A DNA stretch of 64,000 bases from Dawidia soli (lineage in GTDB: Bacteria > Bacteroidota > Bacteroidia > Cytophagales > Cyclobacteriaceae): the NCBI RefSeq assembly GCF_018598185.1, contig NZ_JAHESC010000014.1, forward strand, positions 62,001 to 126,000. Reading direction: 5' to 3'. Positions within the stretch are counted from its first letter, which is position 1. Each line of letters opens with the position of its first letter. The notes under the pieces are model-generated. The model saw nothing but the letters and a program-made list of their open reading frames with translations. It made no database searches and was not told where the DNA came from. Shown piece after piece: positions 9,478 through 18,113 of this stretch. Both the position numbers and the translations under genes were made by a program.

Positions 9478-9864
9478 TTATGCGCCTATCTTTATGACGG
9501 GGTGGAGACGACGGAACATGACATACGTTACGAGTACCATCAGGAATGCTACCACAGGGGCTACGCATCCGGCCAGCCCGATAACGCTGTAACCAGACGT
9601 AAAGGCAAAGATGATGTCGAAGAAGAGCCCTGCGAATACCCAATCCTTCAGCCAGAACAGGCGGTTGGGGATGAGTAATACTATCACGCCCAGTAGTTTG
9701 GCCACCCCCAGTACGGTAATGAAGTGCGGCGGATAGCCCAGGGCGATGGTGTCGTCCCATACGATGGGATTTTTTGTGATCTCGAAAAATCCGCTCGCGG
9801 TGAACCACAGTGCCGTCAGGGCCAGGCCGATGGTATACACTGTCTTTTCTGTTCGTTGTGTCAT
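9478..9864 (-). CDS. DoxX-like membrane protein
   Basis: 128 residues from the ATG at 9864 (MTQRTEK). Four transmembrane segments with the DoxX-family pattern: VYTIGLALTALWFTASGFFE, GYPPHFITVLGVAKLLGVIV, LKDWVFAGLFFDIIFAFTSG, and a last helix before a basic tail. The longer frame upstream begins in the intergenic region and has no DoxX-like sequence. DoxX_2 proteins are small inner-membrane proteins, some linked to quinone or redox chemistry; the role here is unknown. Confidence 0.85.
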   Translation of the reverse strand: MTQRTEKTVYTIGLALTALWFTASGFFEITKNPIVWDDTIALGYPPHFITVLGVAKLLGVIVLLIPNRLFWLKDWVFAGLFFDIIFAFTSGYSVIGLAGCVAPVVAFLMVLVTYVMFRRLHPVIKIGA

Positions 9865-10012
9865 AGTGTCGCTGTTTTGTTGGCGCGAAGGTGAAAGATC
9901 GACCAACAAAAACCTCGGTGAATCCCGGGGGAATGGACAAAATGAAAGGCCGCGCAGACAAACCGGTATGCGAAATGCCGGAGGCAACGGTCCTGACGAC
10001 GACCCGGTGCTT

Positions 10013-12430
10013 TTATTCTTGCTTTAGCGATTCCGTGGGATTGGCCATGGCGGACTTGATCGTCTGGACGCTCACCGTAATCAATGCTAAGAGGATTACG
10101 CTGGCGATCGCGAATATGAAGATCCCCGCATGCAGGGTGATCCGTACGGCGTAGGCTGATAGCCAGGCCTGCATCAGAAAATAAGCAACCGGCACGGCCA
10201 TGAGCGCGGATACGGTCACGGTTTTCATAAAGTCGCGCGAGAGCAGGCTTACCACGGTACCGACAGAGGCCCCAAGCACCTTGCGAATGCCGATCTCTTT
10301 TCTGCGTTGTAAAATGGTGTACGATGAAAGTCCGAACAGGCCGAGGCAGGCAATGAAGATGATCAACGCCGAGAATGCAACCATGATCTGAAAGAGATGA
10401 GTGTCGGCCCGGTACTGATTGTCGTAACGCTCGTTCAGGAAGAAGTAGTCGAATACCATGTTGGGATATACTCTATGCCAGGTATCTTCGACGAATGCCA
10501 GCGTCTTTTTTATGTCGCCGGTGGTGAGCTGCAGGGCGAAATAGTCAGCGTTTTCGCCATAGGCGAATAACATCGGCAGGTGTTGCTCTTTGGGCGAGCG
10601 GAAATAGAAATTCCTGAGCACGCCGATGACAGTAGAGCCCTCGGCGCCAGAACGCGTGCGGAAGGTGACTTTTGTACCCACGGCTTGTTCCGGGCTTGCG
10701 AACCCGAGCGCCCGGGCGGCTTCTTCGTTGATGATCACCTGGTCGTGGTTGGGAACTCCGTTTTCAAAGTTACGTCCTGCCAGCAGGGTTATGTTGAGGG
10801 ACGGTATAAAATCGGCGTCGATAGGTATATAAGAGTATAAATACCCGCCGCCGTTCGCGGACGATTGGCCCAGCCGGAGCACATGTGTCGTGCTAAGTTC
10901 CTGGATGTTCACCCCCGGGAGCGATCCTGCCCGGGTGACCGACCGGACGGCGGGGTTCTTCATAAGCTCGGTTTTCAGCGCCTGGCTGGCGCGGCGGGCG
11001 ACCGAGTCGGGTAGCGATACCTGTCTCCCGGTGAGTACAAGGGTTTGGTCGATGTTCATACCCAGATCATAGCGCTGTAAAAAGCGCACCTGCAGGTAGA
11101 CGGTACACATGCTGATGATCAATATCACGGTTGCGCTAAACTGAAAGATCACAAGGCCTTTGCGCAGGAGTTGGCCGTGCGTGGACGACTGGAATTTTCC
11201 TTTCAGTACGGCTACGGGTTTAAACGACGCCAGTACAAAGGCAGGGTAGATGCCCGACAAGAATGAGCCGGCTGCCAGCAAGCTTGTGAATAATGACCAG
11301 AAGAAACGGTCGTGCAGGATGTTGAGTGGCACGGGTTGTCCGGAAAGATCCTGAAGCAACGGGAAGGCAAGTTGCAGCATGGTCAGGGCGAGCACGCCAG
11401 CCAGTACATTTACCAGGATGGACTCGCACAGGAATTGAAACACAAGCTGCATCTTGAGGGAGCCCATCACTTTGCGCACGCCTACTTCGCGTGCGCGCTC
11501 CATGGCGCGGGCCGTTGACAGGTTCAGGTAATTCACCCAGGCAATGACGATCAGGAATATGGCGATGAAGCTGAGATAATATACGGCTTTGATGTCGCCC
11601 GGAGGTTCGGGCTCGTATGCTTTGTTGGAATGGAGGTGTATATCTTTTATCCGTTCGGCCACGAAGTACTCCTGTTCTAAGATGCCTTTGAGCTCGGTTG
11701 CTGTCAGTGCATGGAGTTTCTTATTGAGCTGCTCCAGGTCTGTGCCGGGCGTAGTGAGTATATAGGTATACTCATTATTATTGTTCCACTTATCGTCGGG
11801 GTACCAGGGCTTTAACGTCTTGAACGAAAGTCTGGAGAGCAGGAACGTGAATTTTATGTGTGTATTGGGTGGTGGGTCGGCAATGACAGCTTTAACCCGG
11901 TATGGATTGTTGTCGACGTCGATCAGCTCGTCGATGACATTGGTGCGGCCGAAGTATTTCTTCGCCATGGACTCCGTCACGATCACCTCAAAGGGTGCCG
12001 TGAGTGCGGTGGCGGCATCACCGTGCAGCACCTGGTAGGTGAAGACCGTCAGTACGGAGGGATCAGCCCAGTATATCTTTGTTTCCAGGAAGTTCCGGGT
12101 ACCTGCGCGTACGTTCACTAAACCGTCCATGCCGTACATCCGGACAAAGTCCGTTACCTCGGGCATTTTATCTTTTAACAGCGGGCCCAGGGGAGCATAC
12201 GACTCACAGTCGGTCATGTCGTATTGATCGCCGTTGTAAAAATCTACGGTAACCCGCAAAATATTGTCGCCGTTCTTATGAAAGTCTTCATAGCTCCGCT
12301 CGAAGCGAATATACTGCACGATAAACAGGAACGCCGCCATGCCCAAGGCCAGCCCGGTGATGTTGATGATCGTGAAGATCCGGTTCTTGAGAAGATTCCG
12401 GTATGCGATGCGGAGGTAATTCAGTAACAT
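10013..12430 (-). CDS. FtsX/MacB-type ABC transporter permease (duplicated-half form)
   Basis: About 805 residues from the ATG at 12430 (MLLNYLRIAYRNLLKNRIFT). It has two repeats of a MacB periplasmic core plus FtsX transmembrane block. The FtsX signatures are EVGVRKVMGSLKMQLVFQFL in the middle and EIGIRKVLGASVGTVVSLLS near the C-terminus. The N-terminal amphipathic helix plus first TM (FTIINITGLALGMAAFLFIV) is typical of the long single-chain permeases expanded in Cytophagales. No ATPase gene is adjacent, so it must use a distant one. The likely role is mechanotransmission or efflux through a MacB-like complex. Confidence 0.92.
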   Translation of the reverse strand: MLLNYLRIAYRNLLKNRIFTIINITGLALGMAAFLFIVQYIRFERSYEDFHKNGDNILRVTVDFYNGDQYDMTDCESYAPLGPLLKDKMPEVTDFVRMYGMDGLVNVRAGTRNFLETKIYWADPSVLTVFTYQVLHGDAATALTAPFEVIVTESMAKKYFGRTNVIDELIDVDNNPYRVKAVIADPPPNTHIKFTFLLSRLSFKTLKPWYPDDKWNNNNEYTYILTTPGTDLEQLNKKLHALTATELKGILEQEYFVAERIKDIHLHSNKAYEPEPPGDIKAVYYLSFIAIFLIVIAWVNYLNLSTARAMERAREVGVRKVMGSLKMQLVFQFLCESILVNVLAGVLALTMLQLAFPLLQDLSGQPVPLNILHDRFFWSLFTSLLAAGSFLSGIYPAFVLASFKPVAVLKGKFQSSTHGQLLRKGLVIFQFSATVILIISMCTVYLQVRFLQRYDLGMNIDQTLVLTGRQVSLPDSVARRASQALKTELMKNPAVRSVTRAGSLPGVNIQELSTTHVLRLGQSSANGGGYLYSYIPIDADFIPSLNITLLAGRNFENGVPNHDQVIINEEAARALGFASPEQAVGTKVTFRTRSGAEGSTVIGVLRNFYFRSPKEQHLPMLFAYGENADYFALQLTTGDIKKTLAFVEDTWHRVYPNMVFDYFFLNERYDNQYRADTHLFQIMVAFSALIIFIACLGLFGLSSYTILQRRKEIGIRKVLGASVGTVVSLLSRDFMKTVTVSALMAVPVAYFLMQAWLSAYAVRITLHAGIFIFAIASVILLALITVSVQTIKSAMANPTESLKQE

Positions 12431-12598
12431 GGCCGTCGGCGGTTGGGTTTCGGAGTTTGTTTTGCTAAAATAATGCCATGCCTGAAATACGGTGGTTTTT
12501 GTATAAAAAGGACGTACTACCTGGTCGATGATGGGCATTTTTGTTCGCGGGCGGACATCACAACAGAATGATGTATCTTGGTACTTACCCCTAAAAAT

Positions 12599-13522
12599 AT
12601 GACGATGCTGTTATCTTTTATCTTGTTTGTCATGAGCTTCTCCCAGGAAACACAGACCGCGCCTGCACGGGGAATTGTCTATTTCTCCGAGGATAATGGG
12701 CGAACCTGGGAGAATAAAAGCAGGGGTCTTCCGGATGGTATTTTTTTATCGGATATAGCGGCAGCCCCGGGATTGCTGGGATTGTCTACAAAACATCATG
12801 GGATCTTTCTCTTTAATTTTGCCAGCCAGGCGTGGACACCACTGGCAACGGTGCCAACGGTGGATGAGATCGACGCTCTTTATTTCTACAGCAATAAGAT
12901 CTTTGCAGGGACTAAAAACAACGGCGTCTTCGTCACAACGGATCTGGGTCATACCTGGTCGCAGCTCAATCAAGGTCTAAAAAATCAGACTATCCGAAAA
13001 TTTATCTGCCTCGGCCAAAAGCTCTACGCAGGTACCAACGGTGGTCTATACGTTCTGCATGAACCGACTCGTCGATGGCTTCTGGAATTCGGGGAAAGCG
13101 GTTTGCAGGTAAACGGTATCCGGGAACTTAACGGCGATCTCTATGCCGGCTGCAATCGGGGAATCTTAAAAAAAGGTAAAGGCGATCAGGATTGGAAACA
13201 AATCATGCCGGGTCGCTCGTTGCATAATCTCGGTGTCGATCACAACCGTATCTATGCGCTTACCTACAGTGAGCTTTTAGTTTCTGCCGACCAAGGAGTC
13301 TCCTGGAAAAGTGACCAAAAAGGCATGCCACCCAAGTATACGTTTCAGGTGATCGAAACAAATAACACGGTACTGGCCGGCCAGTGGGATGGTGTCTATG
13401 TCAAACAAGGCGAACGAGGCTGGGTGTTATCCAATCAAGGGCTTCCGAAAGATCTGCCGGTGCCGGAACTGATCGTCAGCGGCAACACGGTTGTCGCGGG
13501 AAGCTCTCAATGGTCTCAGTAA
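12599..13522 (+). CDS. Secreted beta-propeller (BNR/sortilin-like repeat) protein
   Basis: 307 residues from the ATG at 12599; MTMLLSFILFVMSFSQ is a signal peptide. The body is a chain of short repeats of the type IYFSEDNGRTWE / VFVTTDLGHTWSQLNQGL / LLVSADQGVSWKSD, the Asp-box (SxDxGxTW) hallmark of BNR propellers, alternating with KIFAGTKNNGVF-like strands. About six blades can be counted. It is probably a periplasmic or surface binding protein; no catalytic residues are recognised. TATCTTGG, 18 bp before the ATG, may be the -7 element. Confidence 0.8.
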   Translation: MTMLLSFILFVMSFSQETQTAPARGIVYFSEDNGRTWENKSRGLPDGIFLSDIAAAPGLLGLSTKHHGIFLFNFASQAWTPLATVPTVDEIDALYFYSNKIFAGTKNNGVFVTTDLGHTWSQLNQGLKNQTIRKFICLGQKLYAGTNGGLYVLHEPTRRWLLEFGESGLQVNGIRELNGDLYAGCNRGILKKGKGDQDWKQIMPGRSLHNLGVDHNRIYALTYSELLVSADQGVSWKSDQKGMPPKYTFQVIETNNTVLAGQWDGVYVKQGERGWVLSNQGLPKDLPVPELIVSGNTVVAGSSQWSQ

Positions 13523-13585
13523 GCCGTTCATCCTTGTGCGAAGACTGTAGAAGCAGCACTTAATCTCGGAATTGGATTTAAATTT

Positions 13586-13593
13586 TATCTTTG
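13586..13593 (+). promoter_or_regulatory. -7 promoter element of the DUF808 gene
   Basis: TATCTTTG is a perfect match to the Bacteroidota TAnnTTTG element, 22 bp before the ATG. A matching TTTG at the usual upstream spacing is not clear. Confidence 0.55.
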
Positions 13594-13615
13594 CTGCCGT
13601 TTAGCACGAGCACTT

Positions 13616-14488
13616 ATGGCATCAGGGTTTTTCGCGATTTTAGACGACGTAGCAGCATTGATGGACGACGTGGCGTCTACCGCCAAGGTGGCAACACGCA
13701 AGACGGCCGGCATATTGGGCGATGACCTGGCGGTGAACGCTGAAAAAGCAACGGGGTTCCTGTCGTCACGCGAGCTGCCGGTGTTATGGGCCATTGCCAA
13801 AGGCTCTTTCATCAACAAGCTTATTATCGTTCCCCTGGCGCTGTTGTTGAACACCTTTTTTCCTATCGCCATCAAAGCGGCCTTGATCATCGGTGCGCTC
13901 TTCCTGGCGTATGAAGGTGTTGAGAAAATTGTCGAGTTCCTTTTTCATCGCCCGAAGACCGGTCACGAAGTGATCGAAAAAAGTGACGACGAAGATAGCA
14001 GCGAGTCCGAAAAGAAAAAGATCAAATCGGCGGTTACGACCGATTTCATCCTGTCGCTCGAGATCGTCATTATTGCGTTGGGGAGTGTCCTGGATCAAAA
14101 CCTGACGATGCAGATCATCACCGTGTCGATTGTTTCTATCCTGGCCACGGTGGGTGTTTACGGTCTCGTGGCGCTGATCGTGCGCATGGATGACGCCGGC
14201 TATCACCTCATCAAACGTTCCGGCAATAAGGGCGTGGTGTCGATGCTGGGCACACTGTTGGTCAAGTCACTCCCCCTGGTGATCAAAACGCTGGGGGTTG
14301 TCGGCACGATCGCCCTGATCCTGGTCTCCGGTGGCATCTTTGTTCACAACATCGCGTATCTACATCATGTCCTCCCGCAATTGCCTGAGACCATCCGCGA
14401 ATTTTTAGCCGGCGTTGTTGCCGGTCTGATCGCTGTGGCAATCGCAACAGTTGGCAAGAAGGTTTTCTCGCTGATGAAACGGAACTAG
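13616..14488 (+). CDS. DUF808-family inner-membrane protein (YedI-like)
   Basis: 290 residues. The N-terminal segment SGFFAILDDVAALMDDVAS...TRKTAGILGDDLAVNAEKATGF is the DUF808 signature, followed by several transmembrane helices and an acidic loop (SDDEDSSESEKKK) around residue 126. Homologues such as E. coli YedI are of unknown function. The stop codon is immediately followed by the stop codon of the convergent permease gene (no bases between), so no terminator separates the two transcripts. Confidence 0.9.
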   Translation: MASGFFAILDDVAALMDDVASTAKVATRKTAGILGDDLAVNAEKATGFLSSRELPVLWAIAKGSFINKLIIVPLALLLNTFFPIAIKAALIIGALFLAYEGVEKIVEFLFHRPKTGHEVIEKSDDEDSSESEKKKIKSAVTTDFILSLEIVIIALGSVLDQNLTMQIITVSIVSILATVGVYGLVALIVRMDDAGYHLIKRSGNKGVVSMLGTLLVKSLPLVIKTLGVVGTIALILVSGGIFVHNIAYLHHVLPQLPETIREFLAGVVAGLIAVAIATVGKKVFSLMKRN

Positions 14489-16921
14489 TCAAACCTTGTT
14501 GATCACCTTCACGGGATTAACCATGCCGGCGCGCAGGGCTGCGTAGCCCGCCGATACGAGAACCAACACACCCGTAATGGCGATGACGACGGCCGCGCTC
14601 GCGATGGTCTGCTGTATTCTGTAGGCAAATGCTCCGAGCCATTCGTCCATTAGAAAATATACCACAGGCAGGCCGATACCTACGGCGGCCAACGCGACGC
14701 GTAAGATGTGGAATACATGGAGGCCCGCAATGTTTCCGACGCTTGCACCCATTACCTTACGGATTCCAAATTCTTTCATCTTCCTGACCGATAAATACGC
14801 GGACAGGGAGAATATACCGAGCGCCGATATGAGCAGGATAACAGATGTGCCGACCTGTAGTGACGCATAGGCCCGATTTTCCGCTTTGTACTCCTGATTA
14901 TAGAAATCGTCGACCGAGACAACTTCCAGTGGGTAACCGGGTTGCAGTTCCTGGTATTTTTTCCGGATCGCCGGCACAATGGTTCCGGCATCGCCTTCGA
15001 TCCTGACATACACAAAATATTCAGGGTATTGATTCTGCCAGGGCAGGCGCATGACCAGTGGCTGTACTTTGTGATGCAGCGTGCTAATGTTGATGTCGTT
15101 GACCACTCCGACGATGGTTCCTTCCCATTTGCCGGGTTCTTCCGGATGGGTCAATATGCGCGTACCGACAGGATTAGTAAGTCCGAGCGCACGCGCGGCC
15201 GTTTCATTGATGACAAATGCTGCACCGCTATCGGCTTTATGCCGATCGTCAAACACGCGGCCTTGCAGCACCTTCATGCCCAGTGTTTCAAAAAGCTCAT
15301 CGTCTGAAAAGACTTCGTATAGTTCTACCGCCCGCAACTCCTCTCCCACCTGTACCGAATACCAATCTTTCCAATAGCCACCGCCTATGCGAAAGGAGCT
15401 ATTCGATACATGTGTCACGCCGGCGACAGACTTCAAAGCACTTTTCAGGGCGATCATTTTCTGCGTGGTAAAGTCTTCGGTCATGGTCAGTACGAGCAGG
15501 TCTTTTCGGTTTATCCCCAGGTCGTTGCTGTGGATAAAATCAATCTGCCGTGAGACGGTCAGGGTGGCACCAATACAGATAATCGATATCACGAACTGCG
15601 CCAACAACAGAGAGTCGTTGAACTTCATCTTTCCTGCACGCGCATAGATGCCTTTCAGATCATTGACGACAGTATTGGCGGCAAACCAACCTGCGGGTAT
15701 GACGGTGGCGATAACCGTGATGGCCAACAGCAGCCCGCCGGTTGTCATCATAAATGCACGTGAGGTGAGCAGTGCTACCGGCAAGTCGGGATCGATGTAT
15801 TGCTGAATCTTCGGAAACAACAAGTACAGCATGGCTACACTTATTGCAAACGACCCGAGGACGTAGACCCCTGTATCCAGGGCCACCTGTACGACAATTT
15901 GCGATCTCCTTCCGCCCATTACCTTTCGCACGCCCATTTCGCGTGAACGATTTACAAATCCCGCCAACGACAGGTTCACATAATTGATGCAGGATATCGC
16001 AAACAGGAATAAGCCCAGGATCAAAAAGACATACAGGTATACCATGCTGCCTTTTCTTGCAAATTCATATTTCAATGGCGCGGCGAGGTAAATGTCTTCC
16101 AATGGTTGCAACGAAACGTTGAAGCCGGCCGCTAACCGCTGTTTCTTACCGATGTGCTGATCGACAACGGCTTCCAGCTGCGATGCCACCCGGGCGGGAT
16201 CTGAATGCTCGTGCAGCTTGACAAATAGTACTGTCGAGTTCTCTACAAAGTCAACCGGTGAGATTATCTGCTGCGCGGTGAAGTCATCGGCGCGATGGAT
16301 CGGTACAAAGGCATCTACCCGGATATGGGAGTTTGTAGGGATGTCTTTGATAACGGCAGCAACCTCATACAAGGTCTTTTCATTATTGACGGTCAGCAGC
16401 TTTTGCATGGGGTCGTCTTCGCCGAAAAGCTTCTTCGACAAGGTTTCGGTCAGTACGATGGTACCGGGTCGCGTGAGTGCCTTCGGAGAACCTTTTATGA
16501 ATGTGTACCGAAAGATATCAAACCATGTGCTGTCTACCGAAAAGACGCCTCCGTACACAATACGGTCGTTTACGCGCAGGTGGCTGCCATTGAAGATGCC
16601 TAAGCGGGCACTGGTTTCCAGGTCCGGGAACCCAGTCTTGAGCATGCTGCCAAACGCAAACGGTGCGATACCATATTGCTCGGCATGGCCATTTTCCAAC
16701 CGTTGGGTGTTGACGCGATATATACGTTCGTAACCAGGATGATATCGGTCGAAGGACAGCTGGTGGGCGAGGTAAAGCGTCACCACCATCAGGCTGAATA
16801 TGGCCAGTGTAAGTCCTGCGATCTTAAATGTAGAGTTGACCTTATCCCGCAGTACATGGCGGTAGCTGGACAGGAAATAGTTCGCGATGATCGCTCCGTT
16901 AAAGAATGGTTTACGGTTCAT
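14489..16921 (-). CDS. FtsX/MacB-type ABC transporter permease (second copy)
   Basis: 810 residues with the same duplicated MacB-core/FtsX architecture as the gene at 10013-12430, but strongly diverged. Signatures are EMGVRKVMGGRRSQIVVQV in the middle and EFGIRKVMGASVGNIAGLHV near the C-terminus. The N-terminus has YRHVLRDKVNSTFKIAGLTLAIF, a variant of the usual start. It is one of two such permeases in 7 kb on the same strand, separated by unrelated genes, which points to family expansion and not to an operon. No ATPase is nearby. Confidence 0.9.
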   Translation of the reverse strand: MNRKPFFNGAIIANYFLSSYRHVLRDKVNSTFKIAGLTLAIFSLMVVTLYLAHQLSFDRYHPGYERIYRVNTQRLENGHAEQYGIAPFAFGSMLKTGFPDLETSARLGIFNGSHLRVNDRIVYGGVFSVDSTWFDIFRYTFIKGSPKALTRPGTIVLTETLSKKLFGEDDPMQKLLTVNNEKTLYEVAAVIKDIPTNSHIRVDAFVPIHRADDFTAQQIISPVDFVENSTVLFVKLHEHSDPARVASQLEAVVDQHIGKKQRLAAGFNVSLQPLEDIYLAAPLKYEFARKGSMVYLYVFLILGLFLFAISCINYVNLSLAGFVNRSREMGVRKVMGGRRSQIVVQVALDTGVYVLGSFAISVAMLYLLFPKIQQYIDPDLPVALLTSRAFMMTTGGLLLAITVIATVIPAGWFAANTVVNDLKGIYARAGKMKFNDSLLLAQFVISIICIGATLTVSRQIDFIHSNDLGINRKDLLVLTMTEDFTTQKMIALKSALKSVAGVTHVSNSSFRIGGGYWKDWYSVQVGEELRAVELYEVFSDDELFETLGMKVLQGRVFDDRHKADSGAAFVINETAARALGLTNPVGTRILTHPEEPGKWEGTIVGVVNDINISTLHHKVQPLVMRLPWQNQYPEYFVYVRIEGDAGTIVPAIRKKYQELQPGYPLEVVSVDDFYNQEYKAENRAYASLQVGTSVILLISALGIFSLSAYLSVRKMKEFGIRKVMGASVGNIAGLHVFHILRVALAAVGIGLPVVYFLMDEWLGAFAYRIQQTIASAAVVIAITGVLVLVSAGYAALRAGMVNPVKVINKV

Positions 16922-16979
16922 ATTCTATACACGCTTCTATTGTTTTATGAAGATGCGGCAATTTTATGAAAATGCCAAC

Positions 16980-17003
16980 GAGGCGACTGCGAATCGCCTC
17001 TTT
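16980..17003. terminator. Possible terminator hairpin
   Basis: GAGGCGA and TCGCCTC form a 7-bp stem with a 7-nt loop, followed by TTTAA on the plus strand. It lies between two minus-strand genes; the weak U-run leaves its role uncertain. Confidence 0.4.
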
Positions 17004-17036
17004 AAGTGACTGAATGCCCGGGCTATGTTCTCCGTA

Positions 17037-17258
17037 CTATTCCTTTTGTTTTTGGGAGATCCGATGAATAACTGCATCTATAAACGGTAGTCCTATAAAC
17101 ACCGTCCAGGGAACCAGCACGGTGGTCAGTATAAATGTACGCTGGTATAACGGTAACGTCGAAAACGCAGGGCCAAACAGGAACAGGAACAGCGTGATGG
17201 AAGGGAAGATGACGACCCAGATCTTCAGGGCCATCATCAGTTTTATCTTTGTTTTCAT
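17037..17258 (-). CDS. Small two-helix membrane protein
   Basis: 73 residues with two hydrophobic segments (ALKIWVVIFPSITLFLFLFG and TFILTTVLVPWTVFIGLPFI) and a basic C-terminus. I do not recognise the family. Its ATG overlaps the stop of the SDR gene by four bases (ATGA), so the two are translationally coupled and probably belong to one function. Confidence 0.65.
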   Translation of the reverse strand: MKTKIKLMMALKIWVVIFPSITLFLFLFGPAFSTLPLYQRTFILTTVLVPWTVFIGLPFIDAVIHRISQKQKE

Positions 17259-17872
17259 CGCGATTCCCAGTAGGGCTTGATCACCTGACCAGTGTTTGCC
17301 CCAAAGACGCTCTTGCGGAAACCGTACTCCAGTTGCTTCATGGTAACGGGAATGTCCTGGAAGAAAGGAAAGTATTGTGGTGAGTTCTCGATCACCGTCG
17401 GGCTTACGGCGTTGATACGAACGTCATTTTCCAGCTCGATGGCCGCGGCACGTACAAATCCTTCTACGGCACCGTTGGCGGCTGAGGCGTTGGCAAAGTT
17501 TATGACCGGCTCATATGTCAACGCACCGGTGATGAGCGTGAATGATCCTTTTGGGTTGACATAGTGTTGCCCGATCAGCACCAGGTTGATCTGGCCCATC
17601 AATTTGCCTTCCAGACCTTTTCGGAATTCTTTGTCGGTCATGTTTTTCCAGGGGCCTACGTACGTGGGGCCGGCGGTACAGATCAGCGCATCAAACGAAC
17701 CGGTTTTCTGGAATAAGCGCTCGATGGATCCTGTCGACGTAATGTCTACCTGAAAGTCTCCACCGGTTGTGCCGACCCTGATCACATCGTGCTCCTTTTC
17801 AAATGCGGCGGCTAAGTACTTGCCCATGGTTCCGGTAGCGCCTACGATAATGATTTTCTTTTTTGCTTTCAT
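17255..17872 (-). CDS. Atypical short-chain dehydrogenase/reductase
   Basis: 205 residues from the ATG at 17872 (MKAKKKIIIV). The Rossmann nucleotide motif GATGTMG is intact, and QVDITSTGSIERLF, ALICTAG and RINAVSPTVIENS match the group of short SDRs resembling PRK07578. The canonical catalytic YxxxK is absent: the corresponding region reads NFANASAANGAVEGFVRA. Members of this group share that loss, so the reaction may be unusual or the protein may only bind nucleotide. The upstream in-frame extension to 18085 runs into leader sequence and is rejected. Confidence 0.85.
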   Translation of the reverse strand: MKAKKKIIIVGATGTMGKYLAAAFEKEHDVIRVGTTGGDFQVDITSTGSIERLFQKTGSFDALICTAGPTYVGPWKNMTDKEFRKGLEGKLMGQINLVLIGQHYVNPKGSFTLITGALTYEPVINFANASAANGAVEGFVRAAAIELENDVRINAVSPTVIENSPQYFPFFQDIPVTMKQLEYGFRKSVFGANTGQVIKPYWESR

Positions 17873-18113
17873 GCTGTTGAATATTGATTCCGTCGGCAAA
17901 GCTACCACGCTGTATCCGCAGCGGTGTAGGACAAAAATTGAATTGAATGGGACAAACGCCCAAATCGTCCAGCCGTTACCCGGGTTAAAAATTATACCGT
18001 ACAATAATTGGAGCGTGCCATTCAATAACTGAGAGCGGCCGCTGCATCGGTCGTGTGTTACCTTACCCTTATCGCGGCGCCTCATGTCGGTGCCGGAGTA
18101 AACTCAACCAATT

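Noticed and set aside
10013-16921. The two FtsX-type permeases as one ABC transporter operon
   Set aside because: They are separated by two plus-strand genes and have no ATPase gene between or beside them; each already contains two permease halves.
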